Positions 9,345 to 17,987 of a stretch of 64,000 nt of DNA are shown piece after piece (the first letter of the stretch is position 1; each line of letters starts with the position of its first letter). This stretch comes from JAENVU01 sp963765075 (GTDB taxonomy: Bacteria; Actinomycetota; Acidimicrobiia; IMCC26256; JAENVU01). A program made the translations under genes and the position numbers. The notes under the pieces were generated by a model that saw only the letters and a program-made list of their open reading frames with translations, searched no databases and was not told where the DNA came from. The DNA lies in NCBI GenBank assembly GCA_963765075.1, contig CAVXVA010000001.1, positions 1 through 64,000 on the forward strand, given 5' to 3'.

Positions 9345-10043
9345 TCAGGCTCCTGCTGCGGGTTCGGGCGTGGGTTCGGGTGCGGCTTCGGTGGCAGTTG
9401 CGGCCACCGCGACCGGCGCTGGCGTTGGTTCGGTGACCGGTGGTTCGGTGACCGGTGGTTCGGTGACCGGTGGTGCACTGGCCTTGGGGGGCGCAGCCTT
9501 GGCGGGCTTCGCCGGCTTCGGCTTCTGTTGCTTCAGGGGGTGCAGCACCATGGTCATGTTGCGACCGTCCTGGCGAGGTGCGGACTCCACGATCGCGACT
9601 TCGACGACGTCGCCGGCCAACCGGTCGAGGATCTTGCGACCGAGTTCCGGGTGGGCCATCTCGCGGCCCCGGAACATGATCGTGACCTTGACCTTGTGAC
9701 CCTCGCCGAGGAACTGCTGGACCTTCTTGGTCTTGGTCGTGTAGTCGTGAATATCGATCTTCGGGCGGTACTTCATCTCCTTGACCACGACGTTCGTGGC
9801 CTTCTTGCGTGATTCCTTGCGTCGCTGCTGCTGCTCGTACTGGTAGCGCCGGAAGTCCATGATCTTGCAGACCGGCGGATTCGCGTTCGGAGCCACCTCG
9901 ACCAGGTCGAGTTCGGCTTCGCGGGCGAGCGAAAGTGCCTGGGGTAACGGTCGCACGCCCAGCTGTTCGCCGTCTTCGGCAATCAGCAGGACTTCGCGGG
10001 CGCGAATGCGGTCGTTGATCCGGGCTTCGTCTTCAGCAGCGAT
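9345..10043 (-). CDS. infC: Translation initiation factor IF-3, probable AUC start codon
   Basis: IF-3 controls start-codon selection and subunit dissociation. The core is canonical: INDRIRAREVLLI, VCKIMDFRRYQYEQ, KEMKYRPKIDIHDY and VKVTIMFRGREMAHPELG. No ATG or GTG lies in frame near the conserved start; the nearest ATG (10049-10051) is out of frame. An ATC at 10043 sits 7 bases after AGAGGTGAT, a strong Shine-Dalgarno, giving 232 residues starting IAAEDEARIND. Many bacteria use AUU or AUC here so that IF-3 represses its own mRNA. The last 50 residues are an Ala/Pro/Thr-rich tail with a threefold VTEPP repeat. Confidence 0.93.
   Translation of the reverse strand: MAAEDEARINDRIRAREVLLIAEDGEQLGVRPLPQALSLAREAELDLVEVAPNANPPVCKIMDFRRYQYEQQQRRKESRKKATNVVVKEMKYRPKIDIHDYTTKTKKVQQFLGEGHKVKVTIMFRGREMAHPELGRKILDRLAGDVVEVAIVESAPRQDGRNMTMVLHPLKQQKPKPAKPAKAAPPKASAPPVTEPPVTEPPVTEPTPAPVAVAATATEAAPEPTPEPAAGA
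9427..9471. repeat. Three tandem copies of a 15-base unit inside infC
   Basis: The unit ggttcggtgaccggt occurs three times without interruption. It encodes the VTEPP repeats of the disordered C-terminal tail of IF-3. Because 15 is a multiple of three, copy-number changes would keep the frame. Confidence 0.9.
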
Positions 10044-10140
10044 GTTGGCATCACCTCTTCGGTTTCGGGACCCGTCGGTCAATGACCGGCGGCTGATTCG
10101 CGAGGAAGCTCCACTGCGCGGCCGAAACCATTCGAAGAGG
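10044..10140 (-). promoter_or_regulatory. infC 5' leader with Shine-Dalgarno-sequestering hairpin
   Basis: On the minus strand CCTCTTCGAATGGTTTCGG (10140-10122) is complementary to CCGAAACCGAAGAGG (10068-10054). All 15 bases of the second arm pair, leaving a 4-base bulge in the first. The second arm contains the AGAGG of the infC Shine-Dalgarno. The loop is 53 bases. This would hide the ribosome site and could underlie operon control by IF-3 or L20. The pairing is seen in the sequence; the regulation is inferred. Confidence 0.55.
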
Positions 10141-10262
10141 ACGACCCGGACTCGGCACCCTCCCCATCGCTGGAGATCGGCCCGGCCGGGTGGGGACTGC
10201 CCGAACTTTCGTACGGACGATCCCACTTCCCAACTGAGTTGTCGTGGCACGATAACAAACTC

Positions 10263-10682
10263 ATGAGCAGCCTCTGGACTCCATACGGCGAACAACCGGT
10301 CGAACCCGGCCAATCGGACGCCTCCGCCCCCCAATCCCCGGCCGATCCGGCCTCGGCGGGATTTCCTGACGAATTCGGGGGTGAGGAGGAAATCGACCCG
10401 GAAGAGATGCGAGAAATGCTGGCCCGGCTCGCGGCCACGCCGGTCGAGGCGATCGTCACGCAGTTCGCGGTGCAACTCCAAGAGCTCGCCGTGTTGCATC
10501 TCGGCATCGCCCAGGAACGGGCCGAGTCGCTCCCCCAGGCCGCGCTGGCCATCGACGGGTTCGCCGCGATCGTCGAAGGGATCGGTGACCGGCTCGAACC
10601 CAACACCGCCGCACTCACCCAGGTGTTGGCCCAACTGCGCCTCGCGTACGTCGAGGTCTCGGGTTCGGCGCCTCCGGGGTGA
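10263..10682 (+). CDS. DUF1844 family protein
   Basis: A 139-residue cytoplasmic protein with an acidic, Pro-rich N-terminus (about 1-45) and a helical C-terminal domain. The domain carries ATPVEAIVTQFAVQLQELAV and ends with AQLRLAYVEV, the layout of DUF1844. Genes of this family often sit divergently next to infC in actinobacteria, as here. Function unknown. The chosen ATG gives the shorter, better-conserved start; a start 8 codons upstream is possible. Its stop overlaps the next gene as GTGA. Confidence 0.65.
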   Translation: MSSLWTPYGEQPVEPGQSDASAPQSPADPASAGFPDEFGGEEEIDPEEMREMLARLAATPVEAIVTQFAVQLQELAVLHLGIAQERAESLPQAALAIDGFAAIVEGIGDRLEPNTAALTQVLAQLRLAYVEVSGSAPPG

Positions 10683-12442
10683 GACGCACCTTCCGGATCG
10701 TTGCGAGCGTCTTCGTCGCGCTGCTGTTCACCGGCGGCATTCTCGCGGGCGTCTTTCTGCTTCCGAAGAAGGAGTTCTCGGTCCCGAAGGTTGCCATCGA
10801 CGCAACGTTGGCCGCCGATGGTTCGATGCGCGTGGTCGAGCACATCACCTACGACTTCACCGGATCGTTCACCTACGGCACCCGGCCCATACCGGTCGGT
10901 GCTTACACGATCAGCGACATGGTCGTGACCGAAGCCGGCCGACCACTCGTGTCCACCGGCGCGCCGTACAACCTGCAGTGGTACTTCACTGCGGAGAACG
11001 AGACGCGCACGTTCGACATCGCCTACACCGTGACGGCGGCCGCGATCGGCGCGCCCGACGTCGCCGCGCTCTACTGGAAGTGGGTCGGCACCGAACACCC
11101 GTCCATCGGCGTGGTGACTGCGGCCCTTCACGTGCCACCCGGCGAGGGCACCCTCAAGGGCTGGGGGCACGGACCACTGAACGGTGTCGTCGACGTCGGT
11201 GCCGACACGGTGTCGTGGCGCACCTCCGACGTTCCGACCGGAACCTTCGTCGAAGGCCGCGTCACCATCCCGACGAGTCGCATGCCCGGGCTCGTAGTCA
11301 GTTCCCCACCCCAACTCGACCGGATCGTCGCCGAGGAATCCGCGTGGGCGAACGCCGCGAACGACACTCGGGCCAAGGCCGCGCGCGACGCCGCGCGTGA
11401 GCGCTCCGCCCGGGCCGCACTCACGGTCCTGGCCCCGCTCCTGACGGTGCTCGGAGGTCTGGCCTTCTTCTTCCTGTGGCGCAAGTACGGGAAGGAACCC
11501 GAACCGATCCAGCCCGTCGGCGAGTACTTCCGCGACCTCCCCGACGACCCACCGGCCGTGGTCGACGGGCTGATGCACTGGGGTGCGATCAGTGGCGCCG
11601 GCTTCTCGGCCACGGTGCTCGACCTCGCGCAACGTGGCTACCTCACCGTGCGCGAGGTGCGGATCGATCGGGTGCTGCTCCCCGACCGCACCGACTACGA
11701 GATGACCGCGACCGACCTCGACCGCGGCTCGCTCCTCGCGTTCGAACGCACGGTGCTCGACCAGGTGTTCGCGAGTGGTTCACCCGTGATGCAATCGGAG
11801 ATCTCCACCTACGCGCGCCAGCACCAGTCCGAAGCGTTGAGCCGGTGGAACTCGTTCAAGGCCGACGCGTCGACCAGCCTGCGGAACCGCCGCTACATCA
11901 ACGGCAACCGCTCGAAGCCGTTCCTGCTCAACATCGGTGCCGCGACGCTCGTGGGGCTGGCCGGGTTCGGTGCGTTGAGCCTGCGCGCCTGGGTCGTCGG
12001 CGTGATCGCGGTCGTCGGCGCCGGGGTACAACTCGCGCTCACGCCACTCCTACGTCAGCGGAGCCCGGAGGGACATCAACGCTTCCTCGAATGGCAGGGC
12101 GTGCGCAACTACTTGCGGGACTTCTCCCAACTCGCCGACGCGCCGGTCGGCCACCTCATCCTCTGGGAGCGATACCTCGTCTACGCGGCTGCGCTCGGCG
12201 TCAGCGAGGAACTCGCAGCGGGGCTGGCGGCCCGCCTCCCCACCGAGGAACGCACGCAGTTCGCCCCGTGGTACGTCGGCACCCACCCCGGCGCCGGCTT
12301 CGCGTCGATCGGCAACTTCTCCAGCGGGATTGCCACGTCGACGTCGTCGTTCACCCCGCAATCGAGTGGTTCGGGCGGGGGCGGCGGGTTCTCGGGAGGT
12401 GGCGGCGGAGGCGGTGGAGGCGGCGGCATCGGCGCGGGCTGA
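10679..12442 (+). CDS. DUF2207 predicted membrane protein
   Basis: A 587-residue envelope protein of the DUF2207 family. It has an N-terminal membrane helix (about 7-28, IVASVFVALLFTGGILAG), an extracellular beta-rich domain (about 35-240) beginning with a DATLAADGSMRVVEHITYDF strand pair, a second helix near 260-280, a cytoplasmic winged-helix-like part, further helices near 415-460, and a C-terminal tail that is almost pure glycine and serine. Such Gly-rich tails with FSGGGGGG are usual in this family. The start is a GTG overlapping the DUF1844 stop. Molecular role unknown. Confidence 0.85.
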   Translation: MRRTFRIVASVFVALLFTGGILAGVFLLPKKEFSVPKVAIDATLAADGSMRVVEHITYDFTGSFTYGTRPIPVGAYTISDMVVTEAGRPLVSTGAPYNLQWYFTAENETRTFDIAYTVTAAAIGAPDVAALYWKWVGTEHPSIGVVTAALHVPPGEGTLKGWGHGPLNGVVDVGADTVSWRTSDVPTGTFVEGRVTIPTSRMPGLVVSSPPQLDRIVAEESAWANAANDTRAKAARDAARERSARAALTVLAPLLTVLGGLAFFFLWRKYGKEPEPIQPVGEYFRDLPDDPPAVVDGLMHWGAISGAGFSATVLDLAQRGYLTVREVRIDRVLLPDRTDYEMTATDLDRGSLLAFERTVLDQVFASGSPVMQSEISTYARQHQSEALSRWNSFKADASTSLRNRRYINGNRSKPFLLNIGAATLVGLAGFGALSLRAWVVGVIAVVGAGVQLALTPLLRQRSPEGHQRFLEWQGVRNYLRDFSQLADAPVGHLILWERYLVYAAALGVSEELAAGLAARLPTEERTQFAPWYVGTHPGAGFASIGNFSSGIATSTSSFTPQSSGSGGGGGFSGGGGGGGGGGGIGAG

Positions 12443-12461
12443 GCCCGTCGAGGTCGCGCCA

Positions 12462-14009
12462 CTACGAGCCGCGGTGACGGTCCATCGCGGCGAAGAGGTG
12501 CGGTGCGAGTTGCTCCGCCGCGGCGGGCGAGACCGGCTCCCCCACCGATGCGAGGTCGACGCGATACAACGCGGCGGCGTTCGCGCCCAGGATGCGTCGC
12601 TTGGCGGCGGCGTCGAGCGGTGGATATCCGAACGCTTCCTGCATGCGGGGCGGAATCGTGAACGAACGGAACGCGTCGATCAGCGGCTGGGGCGATCCGT
12701 ACCACGTGCTGTCGGTCCCCCAGAGGATCCGTTCCGGGCCGAAGTGCGCCAACAGCTTGCCCAGCACGTGCGCCGCCTCTTCCGGCCGGCGCAACATCAG
12801 AAACCAGGTACTCCCCAACTCGGCGAAGACGTTGCCGCCGGGTCCGATGCCGTGGGCCGCACACGAAGCGATCAGGCGGTCCACCCCCGCCGGTGAGACC
12901 GCGTCGAAGGCGCCTTCCGTACCGTGCGGGTTCCGTTCGTACCCGGAGTGGTAGACGACGAAGTCGATCTCCGGGAACATGGCCGCCGCCGGACCGATGT
13001 CGCGCGGTGACGCCGCAGCGACCGATGAATCCGGGATGGGGCCGCCCAAGCCTTTGTGCGCGCAGACGATCCGCGGACCGAGCTCGCGGACCCGTTCGAG
13101 AAAGGGCAGGCCGAACTCGGGGTCGTCGAGGAACCAACCCCCCGTCGGCGACGCCGCCGTCGGCGGGCCCGCGAGGGTGTACACCTTCCATGCCGATGGG
13201 CGCAGTGTGCGAGACCACTCGACCATCCGATCCAACTCGGGCGGACCCAGATTCGGATGCACGATCGTGTGAGTCAATACCCGGCCCGAACCGGCGTACC
13301 GATCGACGACTTCTCGTACCGCGGCGATCTGGCGGTTCTCCAGCACGTTGTCGCCGGTCGGTCCCGGCGTCGACGTCAGGAGCGCGACCGCCGTCTCGCT
13401 GGCACCGAACACCAAGGCCGCCCAAGCCGCGGCGTCGATCATGCGCGGATCGACCGGCCCCGGCCACCGATCCGGATCCACCATGCGGAGGAATCCGCCC
13501 AACGCCGCCGCGTGCGGGCCGACCCACAACGTCGGATCGACCAGGTGCGTCTGCACATCGATAATCTCGGTCTCTGCCATCACTTCGGTCTCTCCGGCTC
13601 CCGGACCAGACAGTTGAACGACACCAAGACCTTCCGGATTGGGACGCCTCCGAGACTGCTCGCCTCCGCTGCGCTCCGGCTCGGGAGTGCCGGACCGCGG
13701 CTCTTGGATCTTCGGCCCGGCATGGACCGCGCCAGGCGAGCGTTCTAACAGCACGTCAGGTTCGTAGATCGAAGCTTCGGGGAGGTCGTAGAAGCCGCCG
13801 CCGTGGGCGGTGTTGATGGCGCGGAGGGAGAGGGCGGTCGCGCGGCGGTCGTGGGCGTAGACCGGAGCCTCGATTCCCAGCGATCGCGCGACGTCACCGA
13901 GTGATGCGGCGACCGATGCCGATGCGCCGATCAGAATGCGATGGGGCGGGACCGGCGCGAATTCGTCGGTATGAAGCGGACGCAGCAGCGGAGGTACCGG
14001 CTCCGTCAT
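12462..14009 (-). CDS. Amidohydrolase family (Amidohydro_2) metal-dependent hydrolase with an inserted linker
   Basis: The C-terminal 370 residues form an amidohydrolase barrel: it starts with IIDVQTHLVDP on strand 1 and has IVCAHKGLGGP, VVYHSG and ILWGTDSTWYG (strand-8 Asp). The N-terminal 90 residues resemble the helical leader seen in related actinobacterial hydrolases (ATALSLRAINTAHGGGFYDLP). Between them lies an odd Pro/Glu/Arg-rich stretch of about 55 residues (13580-13740) encoded by repeat-like DNA. An alternative start at 13580 (MAETEIIDVQTH) would give the barrel alone. It is the last gene of the riboflavin-hisG run, 8 bases after the cold-shock gene. Substrate unknown. Confidence 0.75.
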   Translation of the reverse strand: MTEPVPPLLRPLHTDEFAPVPPHRILIGASASVAASLGDVARSLGIEAPVYAHDRRATALSLRAINTAHGGGFYDLPEASIYEPDVLLERSPGAVHAGPKIQEPRSGTPEPERSGGEQSRRRPNPEGLGVVQLSGPGAGETEVMAETEIIDVQTHLVDPTLWVGPHAAALGGFLRMVDPDRWPGPVDPRMIDAAAWAALVFGASETAVALLTSTPGPTGDNVLENRQIAAVREVVDRYAGSGRVLTHTIVHPNLGPPELDRMVEWSRTLRPSAWKVYTLAGPPTAASPTGGWFLDDPEFGLPFLERVRELGPRIVCAHKGLGGPIPDSSVAAASPRDIGPAAAMFPEIDFVVYHSGYERNPHGTEGAFDAVSPAGVDRLIASCAAHGIGPGGNVFAELGSTWFLMLRRPEEAAHVLGKLLAHFGPERILWGTDSTWYGSPQPLIDAFRSFTIPPRMQEAFGYPPLDAAAKRRILGANAAALYRVDLASVGEPVSPAAAEQLAPHLFAAMDRHRGS

Positions 14010-14017
14010 CGAATCCC

Positions 14018-14245
14018 TCAGACGGCCCGTCGCGCTTCACTCTTCTCGATGTCGGTCGCTTCCCAGTCTCCCCGTCGACCCGGCACGACCCGAAACTCCA
14101 CCGTCGCACCGACCCGCACGCTCCGCGTGCCATCGGCGATCTGGGTGCAGTGAAAGGAGAAGGATCGACCGTCGGCCTCGATGGCTCCGAGACCGCGAGT
14201 CTCCTCGAAAGAGGAGACCGTGCCGGACACCTTCGCGTCACTCAT
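14018..14245 (-). CDS. Cold-shock domain protein (divergent CspA type)
   Basis: A 75-residue single OB-fold protein. It has the cold-shock layout with degenerate RNA-binding motifs: RGLGAIEADG in place of RNP1 and FSFHCTQIADG in place of RNP2, then VGATVEFRVVPGRRG. It probably binds single-stranded RNA or DNA. The ATG lies one base before the hisG stop, so it is co-transcribed with hisG. Confidence 0.8.
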   Translation of the reverse strand: MSDAKVSGTVSSFEETRGLGAIEADGRSFSFHCTQIADGTRSVRVGATVEFRVVPGRRGDWEATDIEKSEARRAV

Positions 14246-14246
14246 G

Positions 14247-15122
14247 TCAGTGCACGATCTTCGCGATCGGCAGCTCGATGATGTCGGTCGCGCCCGATTC
14301 CTTCAGCGCGGGAATCAGGATGTTGATCTCGGACTTCGCCACCACGGTTTCGACCGCGAATCCGTCCTCGCCGAACAGTTTGGAGACCGTCGGCGACTTC
14401 AACGCCGGGAGGAGATCGATCACCGAGTTCAGATTCGCCTCGTCGACGTTCAACTTCACCAGCACCCGACCTCTCGCCTCGAGCGCCCCGGTGAGGAGCG
14501 TCATCACCTGCTCCATGGCCTTGCGCTTGTCGGGATCGGCGTAGCTGAGCGGGTTGGCGATGAGCTCGGTGTACGAGACGACGATGGTGTCGATCACCTT
14601 GAGGCCCGCGGCCCGCAACGCGCGGCCGGTCTCGGTGATCTCGACGACCGCGTCGGCGATCTCGGGGATCTTGGCTTCGGTCGCACCGTAGGACAGCGTG
14701 ATCTCGGCCGCGACTCCGGCATCGGCGAAGAATCGCTTCGTGAGTTCCGGGTACTCGGTCTGCACCCGGACGCCCTTCGGAAGGTCCTTCACCGACTCGG
14801 CCGGGTTGTCGCCCGCTACGGCCAACACCATCCGAATCGGGCGAGCGGTGGCCTTCGAGTAGTGCAACTCGGTGAGGGTCACGACCTCGGCATTCGTCTC
14901 CTCTACCCAATCGCGACCGGTGATGCCGAGATCGAACATGCCCGACGCCACGTACTGGGGGATCTCCTGGGGGCGCAGGACCATGACTTCGTTGATCCGG
15001 GGGTCGTCGATGTCGCCGCGGTAGTCGACGTCCGAGCCGCGGGTGACCGCCAGATCGGCGTCTTCGAACAGTTGGAACGTGGCTCGTTCGAGCGAACCCT
15101 TGGGTAAGACCAGGCGCAGCAT
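14247..15122 (-). CDS. hisG: ATP phosphoribosyltransferase (long form)
   Basis: HisG catalyses the first step of histidine synthesis, joining ATP and PRPP. The 291-residue protein is the long, self-contained hexameric form with a C-terminal ACT-like regulatory domain (about 215-285), so HisZ is not needed. It starts MLRLVLPKGSLERATFQL, and the PRPP-binding segment is around ELIANPLSYADPDKRKAMEQ. It sits 12 bases after ribH at the end of the riboflavin genes, not with other his genes. Confidence 0.95.
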   Translation of the reverse strand: MLRLVLPKGSLERATFQLFEDADLAVTRGSDVDYRGDIDDPRINEVMVLRPQEIPQYVASGMFDLGITGRDWVEETNAEVVTLTELHYSKATARPIRMVLAVAGDNPAESVKDLPKGVRVQTEYPELTKRFFADAGVAAEITLSYGATEAKIPEIADAVVEITETGRALRAAGLKVIDTIVVSYTELIANPLSYADPDKRKAMEQVMTLLTGALEARGRVLVKLNVDEANLNSVIDLLPALKSPTVSKLFGEDGFAVETVVAKSEINILIPALKESGATDIIELPIAKIVH

Positions 15123-15134
15123 GAGGACCTGTTT

Positions 15135-15620
15135 CTAGCCGCGCACCGGAGGCAAGGACCGCAACAATGCAACCATCTCGAGTGCGGTCGCGGCCGCTTC
15201 CTCGCCTTTGTGGCCTTCGGACCCGCCGATCCGGTCGGTGGCCTGCTCTCGCGTGTTGGTGGTCAGGATCCCGAAAATCACCGGAACGCCGGTCGCGAGC
15301 GCGGCTTCCTGGAGGCCTCGGGCCGCTTCGCCGGCCACGTATTCGAAGTGGGGGGTGTCGCCCCGGATCACCGCGCCCAAACAGACCACGCCGTCGACCG
15401 TGCCGGTCCGAGCGAGGTGCTGGGCGATCAGCGGCAACTCGAAGGCGCCGGGCACCGTCACCAACGTGATGTCGTCCGGTGCGACCCCGTGGTCGCGGAA
15501 CGTGCGCTGCGCGCCCTCGAGCAGCGGACCGGTGATGTCTTCGTTGAAACGACTCACCGCGACGGCAAAGCGCATCCCGGCTCCGTCGACCGCCTCGGCG
15601 GCGATTGCGTATTCACCCAT
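15135..15620 (-). CDS. ribH: 6,7-dimethyl-8-ribityllumazine synthase
   Basis: RibH condenses 3,4-dihydroxy-2-butanone 4-phosphate with the ribityl pyrimidine to make lumazine, the penultimate step to riboflavin. The 161 residues include VSRFNEDITGPLLEGA, VPGAFELPLIAQ and CLGAVIRGDTPHFEYV with the catalytic histidine region. The start overlaps the end of the GNAT gene by 8 bases. Confidence 0.96.
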   Translation of the reverse strand: MGEYAIAAEAVDGAGMRFAVAVSRFNEDITGPLLEGAQRTFRDHGVAPDDITLVTVPGAFELPLIAQHLARTGTVDGVVCLGAVIRGDTPHFEYVAGEAARGLQEAALATGVPVIFGILTTNTREQATDRIGGSEGHKGEEAAATALEMVALLRSLPPVRG

Positions 15621-16149
15621 CCTGCTGGTGCTCCCATGTCTGACGATCGAGTCGGTAGAGCACGTGGGGCAAGCCCACGTGATCGACCTCGTGCTGGTAG
15701 GCGAACCCGAGGTGCTCCATCACCCGGCGAGACGCCATGTTGTCGACGAGCGTGAAGCTCACGATTTCCTCGAGGCCCACGTTCGTGAAACCGATCGCCA
15801 CCGCGGCCGCGCCGGCCTCGGTGGCGAGGCCCTCGCCCCACCAGTCTGCCGCGATGGTCCAGCCGACCTCGACGCCCGGACCGCCGGTGTCGGTGGTGTG
15901 GAGCATCGTCCAGCCCACCGGGTTCTCGGTGGCGCGGTCACGCAGGATCCAGAGTCCGAACCCGTGCGTGTCCCAGTGCGCGATCCAGCGCGCAATATCG
16001 GCGCGGAGCCGTTCCCGGTCCCGCTCGCCACCCAGCGTGTTCGTCACCCGGTCGTCGTGGAAGATGACATCGAAGAACTCGAGGTCCTCGGCACCGACCT
16101 GACGGGCGTCGAGCCGAGCCGTGGCAAACTCGAGGGGCGCAGGGTTCAC
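15613..16149 (-). CDS. GNAT N-acetyltransferase, RimJ/RimL type
   Basis: A 178-residue acetyl-CoA-dependent acetyltransferase. It begins with a typical TARLDARQVGAEDLEFF segment. The acetyl-CoA-binding region is around WWGEGLATEAGAAAVAIGF, and VDNMASRRVMEHLGFAYQHE is the usual C-terminal motif of RimJ/RimL-like proteins. It overlaps ribBA by 4 bases and ribH by 8, so it is embedded in the rib operon. Its substrate is unknown, and a link to flavin metabolism is only suggested by position. Confidence 0.85.
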   Translation of the reverse strand: MNPAPLEFATARLDARQVGAEDLEFFDVIFHDDRVTNTLGGERDRERLRADIARWIAHWDTHGFGLWILRDRATENPVGWTMLHTTDTGGPGVEVGWTIAADWWGEGLATEAGAAAVAIGFTNVGLEEIVSFTLVDNMASRRVMEHLGFAYQHEVDHVGLPHVLYRLDRQTWEHQQDG

Positions 16150-17381
16150 GCGATCGTCTCGCTCCCGGCATCGACGTCGTCGTCGAGGCCGAGAAGGTGG
16201 CCCATCTTCTGCTGCTTGGTGCGCAGGTAGGCGATGTTCTCCGCGTTCGGGGCGATCGAGAGCGGAACCCGCTCGACGATCTCCAGGCCGAAGCCCTCGA
16301 GCCCGCCGTACTTCGCCGGGTTGTTGGTCATGATCCGCATTGTTGTGATCCCGAGGTCGACGAGCATCTGCGAACCGATGCCGTACTCACGCGAGTCATT
16401 GGGGAAACCGAGTTCTTCATTGGCTTCCACCGTGTCGCGACCTTGATCCTGCAAGGTGTACGCCCGCAGCTTGTGCCCCAGACCGATGCCGCGGCCCTCG
16501 TGCCCACGCAGGTACACCACCACTCCCCGGCCCTCGGCTGCGATCTGGGCCAACGCCGCGTCGAGCTGCGATCCGCAGTCGCAGCGCATCGAGCCGAAGA
16601 CATCGCCGGTCAGACACTCGCTGTGCACGCGAACCAGCACGTTGTCCCGGCCCGCGACGTCCCCACACACGAAGGCCATGTGCTCCACGCCGTCGAGCAA
16701 GCTCTCGAACACGTACGCAGTGAAGTCGCCGTGGCGAGTCGGGATCCGAGCCTCGCTGACGCGCCGCACCAGCTTCTCGCGGTGACGCCGGTACCGAATG
16801 AGATCGGCGATCGAGATGAGTTGGAGACCATGCTCGGCCGCGAAGACTTCCAGCTGGGGCATGCGGGCCATCGTGCCGTCGTCGTTCACGACCTCCGCCA
16901 GGACGCCGGACTCGCTCAAGCCCGCGAGCCGCGAGAGGTCGACGGCGGCCTCGGTGTGCCCGGCGCGCTTGAGCACGCCCCCTTCGCGGTACCGCAACGG
17001 GAAGATGTGTCCCGGACGGGCGAACTCGGCGGGCTTCGACGCGGGGTCGATCAGTTTCTTGATGGTGGTCGCACGGTCGGCGGCCGAGATGCCCGTCGTG
17101 GTGTCGGCCACCGCGTCGACCGACACCGTGAAGGCCGTGCGCTGCGACTCGGTGTTGTTGCTGACCATGAGCGGCAGTTGGAGTTCGTCGAGCCGCGCCC
17201 CCAACATCGGCATACAGATCACGCCGCTCGTGTAGCGCACGAAGAAGCTCATCGCCTCGGGGGTGATCAGATCGGCGGCCATGATGAGATCGCCTTCGTT
17301 CTCGCGGTCTTCGTCGTCGACGACGATGACGATCTCGCCGCGACCGATCGCGGCGATCGCTGCTTCGATGTGCGTGAACAT
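16146..17381 (-). CDS. ribBA: Bifunctional 3,4-dihydroxy-2-butanone-4-phosphate synthase / GTP cyclohydrolase II
   Basis: This fusion makes both riboflavin precursors. Residues 1-200 form the RibB domain with VVDDEDRENEGDLIMAAD and the MSFFVRYTSGVICMPM segment. Residues 205-400 form the RibA domain with the zinc cysteines in SECLTGDVFGSMRCDCGSQL and the HEGRGIGLGHKLRAY loop. The length of 411 is normal. It lies 3 bases after ribE and overlaps the GNAT gene. Confidence 0.97.
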   Translation of the reverse strand: MFTHIEAAIAAIGRGEIVIVVDDEDRENEGDLIMAADLITPEAMSFFVRYTSGVICMPMLGARLDELQLPLMVSNNTESQRTAFTVSVDAVADTTTGISAADRATTIKKLIDPASKPAEFARPGHIFPLRYREGGVLKRAGHTEAAVDLSRLAGLSESGVLAEVVNDDGTMARMPQLEVFAAEHGLQLISIADLIRYRRHREKLVRRVSEARIPTRHGDFTAYVFESLLDGVEHMAFVCGDVAGRDNVLVRVHSECLTGDVFGSMRCDCGSQLDAALAQIAAEGRGVVVYLRGHEGRGIGLGHKLRAYTLQDQGRDTVEANEELGFPNDSREYGIGSQMLVDLGITTMRIMTNNPAKYGGLEGFGLEIVERVPLSIAPNAENIAYLRTKQQKMGHLLGLDDDVDAGSETIA

Positions 17382-17384
17382 CGG

Positions 17385-17987
17385 TTACTCCCTGGTCGCG
17401 AGCAGACGCTCGACGTGTTTGGCGAGGATGTCGACCTCGACGTTGACGGGATCGCCGGGTCCCTTCGGACCGAGCGAGGTGACACTGAGCGTGTGCGGAA
17501 TCACCGCGACCTCGACGATGCCCTCGGTGTCGTCGAGCGCGGCAACGGTCAGGCTGATCCCGTCGAGCGTGATCGAACCCTTCTCGACGACGTAGCGGAG
17601 CAAAGGTGCCGGGAGCGTGAAGCGCATGCGGGTCGAGCCGTCGGGCAACGCCTCACGGCTCGCAAGGCGACCCACTGCGTCGACGTGACCCTGGACGATG
17701 TGGCCGCCGAGCCGATCCTCGACGCGGACGGGCCGTTCGAGATTGACGCCGTCGCCGGCCTGTAGGGCGCCCAGGTTGGTACGGTCCAGCGTCTCGGTCA
17801 CGGCATCGGCGGCCCACCAATCCGAGCCGCACTCGACCACGGTGAGACAGCAGCCGTTGACCGCAATCGAGTCGCCGAGTTTGGCGTCTGCGATCACGGT
17901 CGTCGCGTCGATCTCGAGGCGCGCTCCGCCCGCGTTCGGGATGATCGCTCGCACTCGACCGAACTCTTCGACGATTCCGGTGAACAT
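17385..17987 (-). CDS. ribE: Riboflavin synthase alpha subunit
   Basis: RibE dismutates two lumazines to riboflavin. The 200 residues contain the two internally repeated lumazine-binding domains, starting MFTGIVEEFGRVRAI and, in the second repeat, GGHIVQGHVDAVGRL. Conserved SIAVNGCCLTVV and SITLDGISLTVA segments mark the two halves. Its ATG shares one base with the ribD stop (TGATG). Confidence 0.97.
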   Translation of the reverse strand: MFTGIVEEFGRVRAIIPNAGGARLEIDATTVIADAKLGDSIAVNGCCLTVVECGSDWWAADAVTETLDRTNLGALQAGDGVNLERPVRVEDRLGGHIVQGHVDAVGRLASREALPDGSTRMRFTLPAPLLRYVVEKGSITLDGISLTVAALDDTEGIVEVAVIPHTLSVTSLGPKGPGDPVNVEVDILAKHVERLLATRE

